This document shows, in pieces, positions 24,772-33,551 of a DNA stretch of 38,016 bases. The number at the start of each line of letters is the position of its first letter. Position 1 is the first letter of the stretch. The notes under the pieces are model-generated. The model did not search any database. It worked only from the letters and a program-made list of their open reading frames with translations, and had not been told where the DNA came from. The translations under genes were made by a program, and so were the position numbers. Source of the stretch: a virus. Location of the stretch: IMG/VR virus record IMGVR_UViG_3300049846_001206, positions 1 through 38,016 of that record. One strand, given 5' to 3'.

Positions 24772-25602
24772 TTATCCAATATTGCCTATGTTCGCACCGG
24801 TTCCTAAACAAACTACCTTTAGGTAGGAGTTTGACAACACCGATGTAGATGTCGCAGAAGAAAAGAGAAGAAGATCGAGCCTGGAATTAGAGACCGGCTG
24901 TATTAAACCTTTGATAGTAAGTCCGTAGGAAACACCAGCGGTAAGTGATGCAGAAGTGAATATTGTGACAGGACTGACTGTTCCTCCGATAACAACTGAT
25001 GAAACTCCAGTGTTAGACTGCAGGGTCGCAAAGGTAAAGTTGCCAGTCGATAAAGCTGCCTGCAAGGTGATAGTTCCCGCGTTTGTCACCTTTGTGGCAA
25101 ACAACACTGCTTCTATTTCATAAATGTTTCCGGCCAACAATGCGGGTCTTGTTGTGGCCCCAAAGATTGAAGTACCTGGGCTGGCTATTGCGGTGATGGA
25201 AAGGTCCGAAGTTCTTCGAATGAATTGATACTCCGGGATTAACGCACGTTTATTTCCGTTAGTGGTATCATTTTGTGTATGGTACAGAAGAACGTTGTCG
25301 TACTCAAAAGCACCGGCTTCGGGTGTAGTCATCAACGTGGCTGATGACACTGTCAGCTTAAAAGGTGCAGTGGATGCAGCTGTCGATCCTCCCCCCGTGA
25401 CATGAAGTCTTGCAGTTGGTGAAACGTTTATACCAACGTTCCCTGACGAGTCAACTCTTGCACGTATCGAGCCATTTGTAGCCGCTGTGACTTCATTGGC
25501 CCCGGTTGCAGAAAGATTAAATGCACCGCCCGTTGCAGTTAAGTTCGCAGCACCCGTCCAAGAAATGCTATTGGAAATAAGTTGAACAGAAGTTTGTGAC
25601 AT
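24772..25602 (-). CDS. Tail-fibre/adhesin-type virion protein (276 aa)
   Basis: The N-terminus is Ser/Thr/Ala-rich and contains VDSSGNVGINVSPTARLHVT, a phrase typical of phage fibre shafts. The C-terminal part (about 120-276) is an all-beta domain with alternating residues (AGNIYEIEAVLFATKVTNAG, TFATLQSNTGVSSVVIGGTV). It parallels the C-terminal domain of the 1688-aa fibre in layout: 'ANATYTVDCFVTFQ' there corresponds to 'AGNIYEIEAVLFAT' here. Probably a separately encoded receptor-binding tip or accessory fibre. Preceded by a terminator and a GGGTAAAA element. Confidence 0.75.
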   Translation of the reverse strand: MSQTSVQLISNSISWTGAANLTATGGAFNLSATGANEVTAATNGSIRARVDSSGNVGINVSPTARLHVTGGGSTAASTAPFKLTVSSATLMTTPEAGAFEYDNVLLYHTQNDTTNGNKRALIPEYQFIRRTSDLSITAIASPGTSIFGATTRPALLAGNIYEIEAVLFATKVTNAGTITLQAALSTGNFTFATLQSNTGVSSVVIGGTVSPVTIFTSASLTAGVSYGLTIKGLIQPVSNSRLDLLLFSSATSTSVLSNSYLKVVCLGTGANIGNIG

Positions 25603-25620
25603 TATTTACCTGATTTGTAC

Positions 25621-25641
25621 AAAACTGGGCCAACCCAGTTG
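25621..25641 (-). terminator. Intrinsic terminator between two fibre genes
   Basis: Minus strand AACTGGG-TTGG-CCCAGTT then TTGT, downstream of the 1688-aa fibre stop (25669) and before the 276-aa gene. Confidence 0.6.
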
Positions 25642-25655
25642 CCATGCATAACCAC

Positions 25656-25663
25656 TTTTACCC
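25656..25663 (-). promoter_or_regulatory. GGGTAAAA element before the 276-aa fibre gene
   Basis: Minus-strand GGGTAAAAGTGG, 53 bases before ATG 25602, and upstream of the hairpin. Possible late promoter. Confidence 0.3.
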
Positions 25664-25668
25664 GCTAA

Positions 25669-28600
25669 TTATGCGATCCTTGTGAGTTGCATTGTTGAAC
25701 CGATTTGCAGAGTGATTGTCTGAGTGCCAACCTCTGTAGCGAACTGAATCTGAAAGTTTCCGGCAGTTCCACCATTCTTGATGATTCCGCTGAGTCGAGC
25801 CGTATGGTTACTGTTGATTGCTGTAACACCCGTACCTGTTACGCTTCCGCTTGTGGTGGAGCCGGCGTTGGGGAAGGTGATTCTTAACGCACTGGCCGCA
25901 GCCGTGGAAACGATTGGAACTACGATTTCAACCATTGGGTTACATCCCGTGGGAGATGTGAAACCTAATATTAGACCGTTGGTTGTAGCCGATGACTGAA
26001 ATGTTACAAAACAATCAACGGTGTATGTGGCGTTGGCCTCAAGGGAAGCAACAAGCTGAGTAACGTTTGCTAACGCTGTTGTTGTGCTTTGCTGGGTGGC
26101 TGTTAGGCTGACGACCTGCGAAGTTCCAATGTTACTCCAACTTGGGGCAGCGGCGGAACCACCGGAGCGGTAAGTTTGCCCGGAAGTCCCTGCTGAACCC
26201 GCTACCAGCCAAGCTCCGGAGGTGTTGATACCGAAAGCGTCAGTGGCTCCAGAGTTTACAACAAATCTAACTTGGTTTGATGTTGTAGTGCCAAGAACAA
26301 GGTCCCCCGTTGTTGCAGTAACATACGTTGCATTTGGTAAGCTAAATGAACCACTACCTGAGTACGCCGAGCTGTTGATGCCGAAGTTGCCATAAGTAGT
26401 TGTATCTGTTGATGCGTCGTTGCAGACCACGAAGTCGGTTGAGGCGCCAGCGTTGTTGCTGGTGTTCTGCAGAACGACTTGGTAGTACGACGTTTGCGAT
26501 GACGTAAAGTTGGCACCCATGCGGCTGCCGCTGAAGCCCAGCGTGCCAACCGAAAGCAGACCGTTACTGGTGGTAGCAGGGTTAAGGCTGCCTGTCAGCG
26601 ACAAGGCTTGGTTGGCCTGGGACGACTGGATTAGCTGGGCGCCGAAGTTGGGCGCGATCTTGGTGCCAGCAATCGCAGCCGTGGCGCTGACCTCAGCATC
26701 AACGATCACGCCGGTCCCGATTGCGGTGACGCCGCTGCTATTGACCGTGATGTCACCGCTGAGCGTGGTCGCCGTAGGAACGCCAGTGGCATTCCCGAGC
26801 AGCACCTGACCGGCGGTAAAGCTGGCGAGTTTGCTGGTGGCAATCGCTGCGTTGGTGGCGATCTCGGCGTTGGTAATCGTCCCATCGACAATCATTGTGC
26901 CAGTAACTGACCCTGTGTCGCCCGTTGTAACAACCGTTCCCGTTGTTGCGGGCAGAGTCAAAACTGTTCCAGTTCCAGCTGCTGCGGTGGGAATGATTTG
27001 TACCGACCCTGAAGTAGAACCTGGCAAAGTAACACTGCTAATGCCAGTCAATGCTTGGTTTGCACTTGAGGTTTGCAGCGTTGTCGTTCCTGCGAAAAGG
27101 GAAACGCTGCCGCCAAGAGAAGTTGAAGCACCGTTAACACTGATTGCGCTGTTTAAAAGTTTGTTATTTGCGATACTACCCGCAAGCATCGTGTTGGTAA
27201 CCGATCCCGTATCTCCACTTGTGATTACTGTCCCTGTTGTGGCGGGCAAAGTTAAAACAGTTCCTGTTCCTGCAACGGCTGTTGGTATAACTTGAACTGT
27301 TCCAGAAGTTGCACCCGGCAGAGTTACACTGCTAATTCCAGTTAACGCTTGGTTAGCACTGCTGGTTTGAAGCGTTGTTGTACCGGCGTAGAGAGTGACA
27401 CTTCCGCCAAGAGAAGTTGATGACCCGTTGACTGTTATCGCACTGTTTAAAAGTTTGTTATTTGCAATACTACCAGCGAGCATTGTGTTGGTTACAGTTC
27501 CTGTGTCACCAGTTGTTATAATCGTTCCGCTAACGTCAGGTGCTGTAAGGGTCCTGGACGCAGTGAGGGTTCCTGGAATAAGTTCCACAGTAAGGGATGT
27601 TGTTCCTCCCGCCCTTCCCCGAAGCAAAATTCCATCTTGGGTAGCGGCTTGACGGAATATTTGCCCTGTAGCGTTGGTGAACGTGTTTGCACCGGTGAAC
27701 GCATTGTTTGCAGACAACGAAACGCCCGAAGGGGCAGCCCAGGTTCCATCCGCGCGAAGGAAGTTGGTTGTTCCTCCACCGGAGGCGGGGGCTAAACCTT
27801 TCAAAGCAGAAGTGAACGTGTCAAGTAAAGTTGTAGCCTGAGTTCCGGTCAGATCCTCAACATTACCGGTGGCTGCAGTAACTCTTCCCTTGAACGTAGA
27901 GGTGGCAACCTGAGCTAGTTTTGCGTTTGTGACAACGTTGGCATCAATCGTCCAAGTGGATCCATTAGCCGAAACAGTTATATCCCCTTTATCGCCGTCG
28001 ATAACGTTCGTGTACCCTCCATTAGCAATAATGAAGCAGTCTAGGCCACTCACCGGCGCTGTTGTGAATGTGATTGTAGAGGTGCTAACAGTGAAGTCGG
28101 TACCTGGTTTTTGCACAACACCGCCAAGGACAACTGTTAACTGTGCGGCATTCGAAGGTGTGTAAGCCACCGATGCCAGAGTCAAGTTGAAAGTTGCCGT
28201 TGTACCGTTGAAGCCTGCTGTAATTGAGTCAAGAACAGAGTTTGATGCGGTTACGGTGCCAGGATTAGCCCATACCGGCGCAAGAGATGATCCACATGAA
28301 GTTAAAACTTGCCCAGCAGAGCCGTAGTTCGCCCCGTTAATTCCTAAAGCGCCAGTGTTGTTGAAAATTAAGCGGTTGGTTCCAGCCCCATCTGCCAGGA
28401 AAATATGGTTGCTGCTAGTTGTGAAGCCAGTCCCTGTAAAACCGCCAACAATCACGTTGCAAGAGCCAGTGGTAGTTAGGCAACCGGCATAAGCACCAAG
28501 GAAAGAGTTCTGAGCTCCTGTCGTGATGTTAAGACCCGACTGTCTTCCGACTACCAGATTATTAGCCCCGGTTGTGCAGGCTGCTCGTGTTGCACTCCGA

Positions 28601-30735
28601 CCTGCACAGTTACCAATGTAAATATTGGAGGCGCCATTATTCCAGTAACCTGCATTGCAACCGATCGCAACCGAAGCCCCCGTAACTGTATTCGCTTGGC
28701 CAGCTTGACTTCCGATGAACACATTTTCGGTGCCTGTTGTGTTATATCTTGCGGAAAGCCAACCGAGTCCGATGTTACAGCCGCCCGAAGTATTATCGGT
28801 ACCGGATAAATTCCCAATAAAGAGGTTATCACTACCCGTTGAGTAATACCCGGCTTGACGACCAGCGAAAAAGTTTCCACTACCGTTGCTGTATTGTCCA
28901 GTAAGGTAACCAAAATAATTGTTGTATTGCCCTGTTGTTACTCCGCATCCAGAGTTTAAGCCAAAGAAGTTATTATAGCGCCCCGAGGTCAAAGCATAGC
29001 CGGCGTACGTACCGAAAAGATGGTTTCCACCCCCGGTCATACCAGCATTTGACCCTGCTTTACAGCCAATGATGATATTTTTACTCCCGGTTGTTATACG
29101 AGCCCCAGCATTACAACCGACTACAAAGTTCTCGCTACCTGTTGTCGTGTTTAATCTTCCAGCCACGTATCCGGCGTCTTGCCCGAGGTAAATATTTTGA
29201 TTACCTTGATTCCAGAAACCCGCTCTGTTTCCAACTGCTATCGACCCGCTAGTGGTTGTGTTGCAATTTCCGGCAGTACAACCAACGAAGAAATTCCCCG
29301 ACCCCGTGGTGTTAAGTAACCCGGAACTGAAGCCAACAAAGTAATTGTTGCACCCCGTTGTGTTACAATAGCCTGAGTTGGTGCCAAGGAAGACATTTTG
29401 TCCGCCTGCGTTATTATACGACCCTGCGTAAGCTCCAATAAATACGTTCTGAGTGGACGAACTCGCGTAAGCTCCGGCATACCTGCCAATAAAAACGTTC
29501 GAAATTCCGCCAGCAGTTGCGGCTCCAGTGCAAGCACCCAGGAAGATATTATCCCTTCCAGTTCCATTCAACTTGCCGGCATTCCAACCAACAATCAAGT
29601 TACAGTTTGCCCCTGTTGCCCCGCAACCCGCGTTCACACCAATAAATGTATTCCTACAACCTGTCGTAAGGCTTGCACCCGCACCGAACCCGGTGATAAA
29701 ATTATCCGCTCCCGTGATACAAGTCAAACGACCTGTCAGATACCCTGTGTCTTGTCCAAGAAAAATGTTACGGTCTCCGTTATTGAAAGATCCAGCCCTA
29801 TTTCCAATCGCAATAACGTTGCTAGCCGTTGTGTTTGACGTGGCCGAATCACTCCCCAAGAAGATATTATTCGCTCCCGTAGTATTATTGTATCCCGGAA
29901 GTTTGCCAATGGCAATATTGTTGCTGGCAGTAAGGTTACTAAATCCTGCTCCAGATCCTAAGAAAACGTTATAGCAACCTGTTGTGTTCGAACAACCAGC
30001 AAAATCACCAAAGAAATTATTACTATATCCCCCAAGAGTGCTACAACCTGCATACGGTCCAAAGAAATTATTCTTATCGCCAGTTGTTCTAACGCCAGCG
30101 AACTTACCAAAGAAATTATTGCAATCCGAACCGCTTGAAAGAGCGCCAGCGCAGTATCCTATGTAGTTATTATAGTTACCGGTTGTGCTTCCCGCACAGG
30201 TTCCTGCGAAGAAATTTTCAGAGTTGCTTCCGGGTGCTTTTGAGATGCTCGAATAAATGTTTGACCCATTGTTTATGAAGGCACCGAACGAAGAATACCA
30301 CTGTGTTGTGCTAGTTGCGTTGAACTCTAGCCAACCCTTGACAGGGATCTGAATCGAAACGTTCGTACCAAGCGCGTCAATTTGAGCACCTGTGGCCGGA
30401 TACACATTGATGGGGTTGGTCCCCCTGTTAAAGACCAGAAGTTTTCTTCCAAGTAAAGCGGTCGGGAGTGTTACACCGGACGGGTTGGCAGTTGTTGTTG
30501 TAACAAGGTTGACATTGCTTGTCAAGGGGCCTTGGCCTTGGGCATTGGTGCCAGCTGTCACCGTAGCCGAAACCGATTGGCCCCCGACTTGCACAACTTT
30601 GTTTGTGCCGTCGTTCATTAGAGTGTATAACACTCCGTCGCATGTATTGGCTGCCAGTTCCCCTAACGCCAAGTCTGAAGTTAAGGGAACCTTTGCGGCA
30701 ACTGCGGATCGCTTTAATTTAACTGTCTGTGCCAT
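25669..30735 (-). CDS. Giant repeat-rich tail fibre/adhesin (1688 aa)
   Basis: Domains in order: N-terminal attachment module (1-55, MAQTVKLKRSAVAAKVPLTS, then LALGELAANTCDGVLY), similar to the start of the 922-aa fibre; a beta region (56-170); 36 short repeats (about 174-785) with core [NV]-x-F-[FIL]-G-x-x-[AS]-G; a linker and beta domain (about 800-900, VLGGVVQKPGTDFTVSTSTI); shaft repeats including two near-identical 98-residue blocks; and a C-terminal beta domain with a GLILGF phrase. The repeats probably form a long beta-solenoid or trimeric beta-roll that binds the cell surface. Cysteines are frequent in the repeats, unusual for an extracellular fibre. Confidence 0.88.
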   Translation of the reverse strand: MAQTVKLKRSAVAAKVPLTSDLALGELAANTCDGVLYTLMNDGTNKVVQVGGQSVSATVTAGTNAQGQGPLTSNVNLVTTTTANPSGVTLPTALLGRKLLVFNRGTNPINVYPATGAQIDALGTNVSIQIPVKGWLEFNATSTTQWYSSFGAFINNGSNIYSSISKAPGSNSENFFAGTCAGSTTGNYNNYIGYCAGALSSGSDCNNFFGKFAGVRTTGDKNNFFGPYAGCSTLGGYSNNFFGDFAGCSNTTGCYNVFLGSGAGFSNLTASNNIAIGKLPGYNNTTGANNIFLGSDSATSNTTASNVIAIGNRAGSFNNGDRNIFLGQDTGYLTGRLTCITGADNFITGFGAGASLTTGCRNTFIGVNAGCGATGANCNLIVGWNAGKLNGTGRDNIFLGACTGAATAGGISNVFIGRYAGAYASSSTQNVFIGAYAGSYNNAGGQNVFLGTNSGYCNTTGCNNYFVGFSSGLLNTTGSGNFFVGCTAGNCNTTTSGSIAVGNRAGFWNQGNQNIYLGQDAGYVAGRLNTTTGSENFVVGCNAGARITTGSKNIIIGCKAGSNAGMTGGGNHLFGTYAGYALTSGRYNNFFGLNSGCGVTTGQYNNYFGYLTGQYSNGSGNFFAGRQAGYYSTGSDNLFIGNLSGTDNTSGGCNIGLGWLSARYNTTGTENVFIGSQAGQANTVTGASVAIGCNAGYWNNGASNIYIGNCAGRSATRAACTTGANNLVVGRQSGLNITTGAQNSFLGAYAGCLTTTGSCNVIVGGFTGTGFTTSSNHIFLADGAGTNRLIFNNTGALGINGANYGSAGQVLTSCGSSLAPVWANPGTVTASNSVLDSITAGFNGTTATFNLTLASVAYTPSNAAQLTVVLGGVVQKPGTDFTVSTSTITFTTAPVSGLDCFIIANGGYTNVIDGDKGDITVSANGSTWTIDANVVTNAKLAQVATSTFKGRVTAATGNVEDLTGTQATTLLDTFTSALKGLAPASGGGTTNFLRADGTWAAPSGVSLSANNAFTGANTFTNATGQIFRQAATQDGILLRGRAGGTTSLTVELIPGTLTASRTLTAPDVSGTIITTGDTGTVTNTMLAGSIANNKLLNSAITVNGSSTSLGGSVTLYAGTTTLQTSSANQALTGISSVTLPGATSGTVQVIPTAVAGTGTVLTLPATTGTVITSGDTGSVTNTMLAGSIANNKLLNSAISVNGASTSLGGSVSLFAGTTTLQTSSANQALTGISSVTLPGSTSGSVQIIPTAAAGTGTVLTLPATTGTVVTTGDTGSVTGTMIVDGTITNAEIATNAAIATSKLASFTAGQVLLGNATGVPTATTLSGDITVNSSGVTAIGTGVIVDAEVSATAAIAGTKIAPNFGAQLIQSSQANQALSLTGSLNPATTSNGLLSVGTLGFSGSRMGANFTSSQTSYYQVVLQNTSNNAGASTDFVVCNDASTDTTTYGNFGINSSAYSGSGSFSLPNATYVTATTGDLVLGTTTSNQVRFVVNSGATDAFGINTSGAWLVAGSAGTSGQTYRSGGSAAAPSWSNIGTSQVVSLTATQQSTTTALANVTQLVASLEANATYTVDCFVTFQSSATTNGLILGFTSPTGCNPMVEIVVPIVSTAAASALRITFPNAGSTTSGSVTGTGVTAINSNHTARLSGIIKNGGTAGNFQIQFATEVGTQTITLQIGSTMQLTRIA
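26920..27510 (-). repeat. Tandem 294-bp coding repeat in the giant fibre
   Basis: Two copies with a period of 294 bases (98 codons). For example, GTTTAAAAGTTTGTTATTTG occurs at 27151 and 27445. They encode near-identical blocks containing LAGSIANNKLLNSA and TTLQTSSANQALTGISSVTL. Substitutions are mostly silent. Confidence 0.8.
28385..30216 (-). repeat. Region of 36 short glycine-rich protein repeats
   Basis: Coding region for the F-[FIL]-G-x-x-[AS]-G units, mean spacing about 17 residues. A longer 56-residue segment (AIGNRAG ... NIFLGQDTGY ... ENF) occurs twice, near 29860-29640 and 29250-29080, so the array grew by segmental duplication. Confidence 0.75.
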
Positions 30736-30782
30736 GTGGCCGTCCTTTTTACGCTATATAGCAGGAAGATTAAAATGTAAAC

Positions 30783-33551
30783 TTAGTATGTACCGCCGTC
30801 AATCGTATTGGTCCAAGTCGGAACACCCGAGGAGTTAACCGACAGAATCTGACCGACGCTATTGGTAGCATCCCAGGATCCAGCGGCTGTTACACCGGCT
30901 GCACTTGTACCATTACCGTAGACAACTCCATTTGTTGTCAGAGTTGTTAAGCCTGTACCACCGTTTGCAACGGCGACCGTTCCAGTGACGTTGGCCGCCG
31001 TTCCCGTAATGTTCGAGTCGGTGAACGCAATCGTCTTGGTTGCTGTACCGTTATAGAACTTGATCGTTCCAGAGTTGTTCCAGAAGTCACCGCTCGCAGG
31101 AGTTGTGGGATCCGCAACACCGGTCCCAAGGTTGACGCTAGCAGTTGTTGCCGAGGCGTTAACCAGCGTGATCTTGCCGGTCATTGTGCCACCGGACTTC
31201 GGCAGTGCAGCGTTAGCAAGGTCGTAGGCAGTCTTCACCGAGTTTGGTGAAGCGGCGGTTGTTGTCGAGGTTGAAGAAACAGAATCGGTAATCTGTAAGA
31301 TACCAGTCTGAGCTGTCGAACCAGTGCGAACGTTGGCGGTTACTGTACCAGTTACGCGACCATAGCTATCAATCGTCTGCGACTGAACGAAGCTAATTCC
31401 GTCGGTACCAGAGCTATTGCTCTGTGTGACAGTAGCCAGGTCAACTTGGTCAGAGCCGTTGATAACTGTGCGGCCTGAAGCAACGTTAACGTCAAGAGTG
31501 TTGCCTGTCTTGGTAAGACCGTTTCCAGCGGTAATTTGACCAGCACCCGAGAACTGAGTGAAGGCGATTGAATCCCCAGTGAAGGTTGTGTAACCCGCAC
31601 CCGAGATACCCATTCGGATCGGAGAGTTCTGAGTTTGAACGAAACCGTTTCCGCCGTTGGTAGTTCCAGATGTAACGTAGATGAAGTCACCAGGAGCGAT
31701 TTCACCCGTCGGAGCGTTATCAAAGTCGGTGGCTCGTGTCCAAACACCGTTGGCACCCGTGCCAATTGTTGTAATGGTGTAAACACCATTGTAGGCTGCC
31801 GTTGTGTGATCCTTAACAAGGATTCTCAGACCCGTCGTAGCGAACGTTCCTGAACCGTCCAGAGCGTTAGGTGTACCGGTTAAAGTAGCGCCAACACCGG
31901 GGTTGCCAGTTACGCCAATGCTGAGACCAGTACCGTTGGTCAGAACGGCGTTCGAACCACCATAGGTGGCCGAAACTTTAACCTGGGTGCTTGAAGGAAC
32001 AGCAGTGACATAGTATGTCGTGTTGGCGGTAAGACCTGTGCCTGTTACAGTGTCACCTGTACGGAGCTGAGCGTTAACGAGTAAGCCGTGCGCCGCACTG
32101 AAGGTAATTGTATCCGTTCCAGTGATTGTTGTAATCGTGAGCGCAGTTCCACCCGAAACGTAGGTGTAAGAAACTGAGGTGGTTGTTGCGTAATCTGCGG
32201 CGGCGTGAACGTTCAGGCTCTGAGCAATCGAGTCAGCATACTGCTTGTTGACCGCATCATTCGCGCCTGTTGGTGTGGCAACGTTTGTGATACGGAAGTT
32301 TCCAACATCAACTGTACCCGTACCTGTCGGAACAAGGTTAACGTTGCTGTTTGCACCGCCTGCGGTGAATGTAAGAGCGCCAGTACCAGTGATTGAACCA
32401 GTCGCAGTTCCTGTACCACCGTAAGCAACAGGAATGATACCTGCGTTCCAAGTACCAGAAGTGATCGTTCCAACCGTTGCCAAGCTCGAAAGACTTGTTA
32501 CAGCGGTATTGACCAGAGTTCCGGAAGTTGGCAGAGTAACGTTGGTGTTACCGGTTACGGTTAGCGTTGTTGTAAACGCCCCTGAAGTCGTCAGGTTGCC
32601 GCCAAGGGTAATCGTGCTGGAACCGTTGTTGACTCCAGTGCCACCGTAAGTTGGGCTGATGATCGAACCGTTCCAAGTACCGGAGGTAATTGTACCAACA
32701 GTTGCCAGACTTGACAGGGAGGTAACAGCGGTGTTGACTAAAGTACCGCTGGTTGGTAGCGTAACGTTCGTAGCACCCGTTGTGGTTAGAGTGAGAGCGT
32801 TGGCACCTGAAGTGGTCAGGTTACCAGCGAGAGACAGGTTTCCGCCTAGGGCGATTGTTCTTGCGGCGTTTTGAACGTCGATCGTAAGTGCACGACCAGC
32901 AGTCAGAGCAACAGAAGAAGTTGCACCGATTGAAACATCAAACGCTGCGCTTGTATCGCGCAGAGCAAGAGTTCCAAGACCCGTAATACTTGTCAGGCCA
33001 GCAATCGTCGTTGCCGTACCGCCTAGCGAAACTGAAGTCGAACCTAAAGTTACCGAGCTATTAACTAACTTGGTGTTCGGAATCGAGTTGTTTGCAATCG
33101 ACAGCGAAACTGTAACGTTGCTTCCCGAAGGCTGGGTAGCGGTGGATGACAGGATTGTGCCGTCACCTGTGATTGAGAAGGTGTTTCCAGTTGCAAAAGT
33201 GAAGCTTCCGGTGTTACCGGTGACGGTAAAGGTGGATGCTACGGCAGCAACTGCAGTGCGAACATATGCAGTTGAAGCGGCCTTCGTGCTGTTATCCGAC
33301 TGAAGTTGAGTCGGAACGGTAATTGTTGCACCGGTAAAGTCTTTGGTGCCAGTAATTGTTGCGTTGGCACTCAGAGATACAAAGGCACCTGCACCGCCGA
33401 TGGCAATAATCGAGGTTGCAAGACCGGCTGAGTTACCTGAACCGTAGTACAGGATAGCGTCGTTTTCGTTAAACGCTAATTCACCGTTGTAGAGTGAAGA
33501 CGGAGCCCCTGTAGACCCAGCCCGGCGTTTGATGCGAATAATGTTGGCCAT
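30783..33551 (-). CDS. Tail fibre protein (922 aa)
   Basis: N-terminal phage-fibre module MANIIRIKRRAGSTGAPSSL with NGELAFNENDAILYYG, the same kind as in the 1688-aa fibre. A long Ser/Thr/Gly/Val shaft follows, with repeated phrases such as 'ATVGTITSGTWNGSIISPTY' and 'SGTLVNTAVTSLSSLATVGT'. Then a knob-like part (about 430-680, KDHTTAAYNGVYTITTIGTG, DFIYVTSGTTNGGNGFVQTQ) and more shaft. The protein ends NTIDGGTY. Probably a long or short tail fibre of a cyanomyovirus. The ATG shares its A with the TAA of the upstream gene (TAATG), so the two are coupled. Confidence 0.85.
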   Translation of the reverse strand: MANIIRIKRRAGSTGAPSSLYNGELAFNENDAILYYGSGNSAGLATSIIAIGGAGAFVSLSANATITGTKDFTGATITVPTQLQSDNSTKAASTAYVRTAVAAVASTFTVTGNTGSFTFATGNTFSITGDGTILSSTATQPSGSNVTVSLSIANNSIPNTKLVNSSVTLGSTSVSLGGTATTIAGLTSITGLGTLALRDTSAAFDVSIGATSSVALTAGRALTIDVQNAARTIALGGNLSLAGNLTTSGANALTLTTTGATNVTLPTSGTLVNTAVTSLSSLATVGTITSGTWNGSIISPTYGGTGVNNGSSTITLGGNLTTSGAFTTTLTVTGNTNVTLPTSGTLVNTAVTSLSSLATVGTITSGTWNAGIIPVAYGGTGTATGSITGTGALTFTAGGANSNVNLVPTGTGTVDVGNFRITNVATPTGANDAVNKQYADSIAQSLNVHAAADYATTTSVSYTYVSGGTALTITTITGTDTITFSAAHGLLVNAQLRTGDTVTGTGLTANTTYYVTAVPSSTQVKVSATYGGSNAVLTNGTGLSIGVTGNPGVGATLTGTPNALDGSGTFATTGLRILVKDHTTAAYNGVYTITTIGTGANGVWTRATDFDNAPTGEIAPGDFIYVTSGTTNGGNGFVQTQNSPIRMGISGAGYTTFTGDSIAFTQFSGAGQITAGNGLTKTGNTLDVNVASGRTVINGSDQVDLATVTQSNSSGTDGISFVQSQTIDSYGRVTGTVTANVRTGSTAQTGILQITDSVSSTSTTTAASPNSVKTAYDLANAALPKSGGTMTGKITLVNASATTASVNLGTGVADPTTPASGDFWNNSGTIKFYNGTATKTIAFTDSNITGTAANVTGTVAVANGGTGLTTLTTNGVVYGNGTSAAGVTAAGSWDATNSVGQILSVNSSGVPTWTNTIDGGTY

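Noticed and set aside
28385-30216. Repeat array as a possible CRISPR
   Set aside because: Repeats are imperfect, in frame and encode a continuous glycine-rich protein; no constant repeat/variable spacer pattern.
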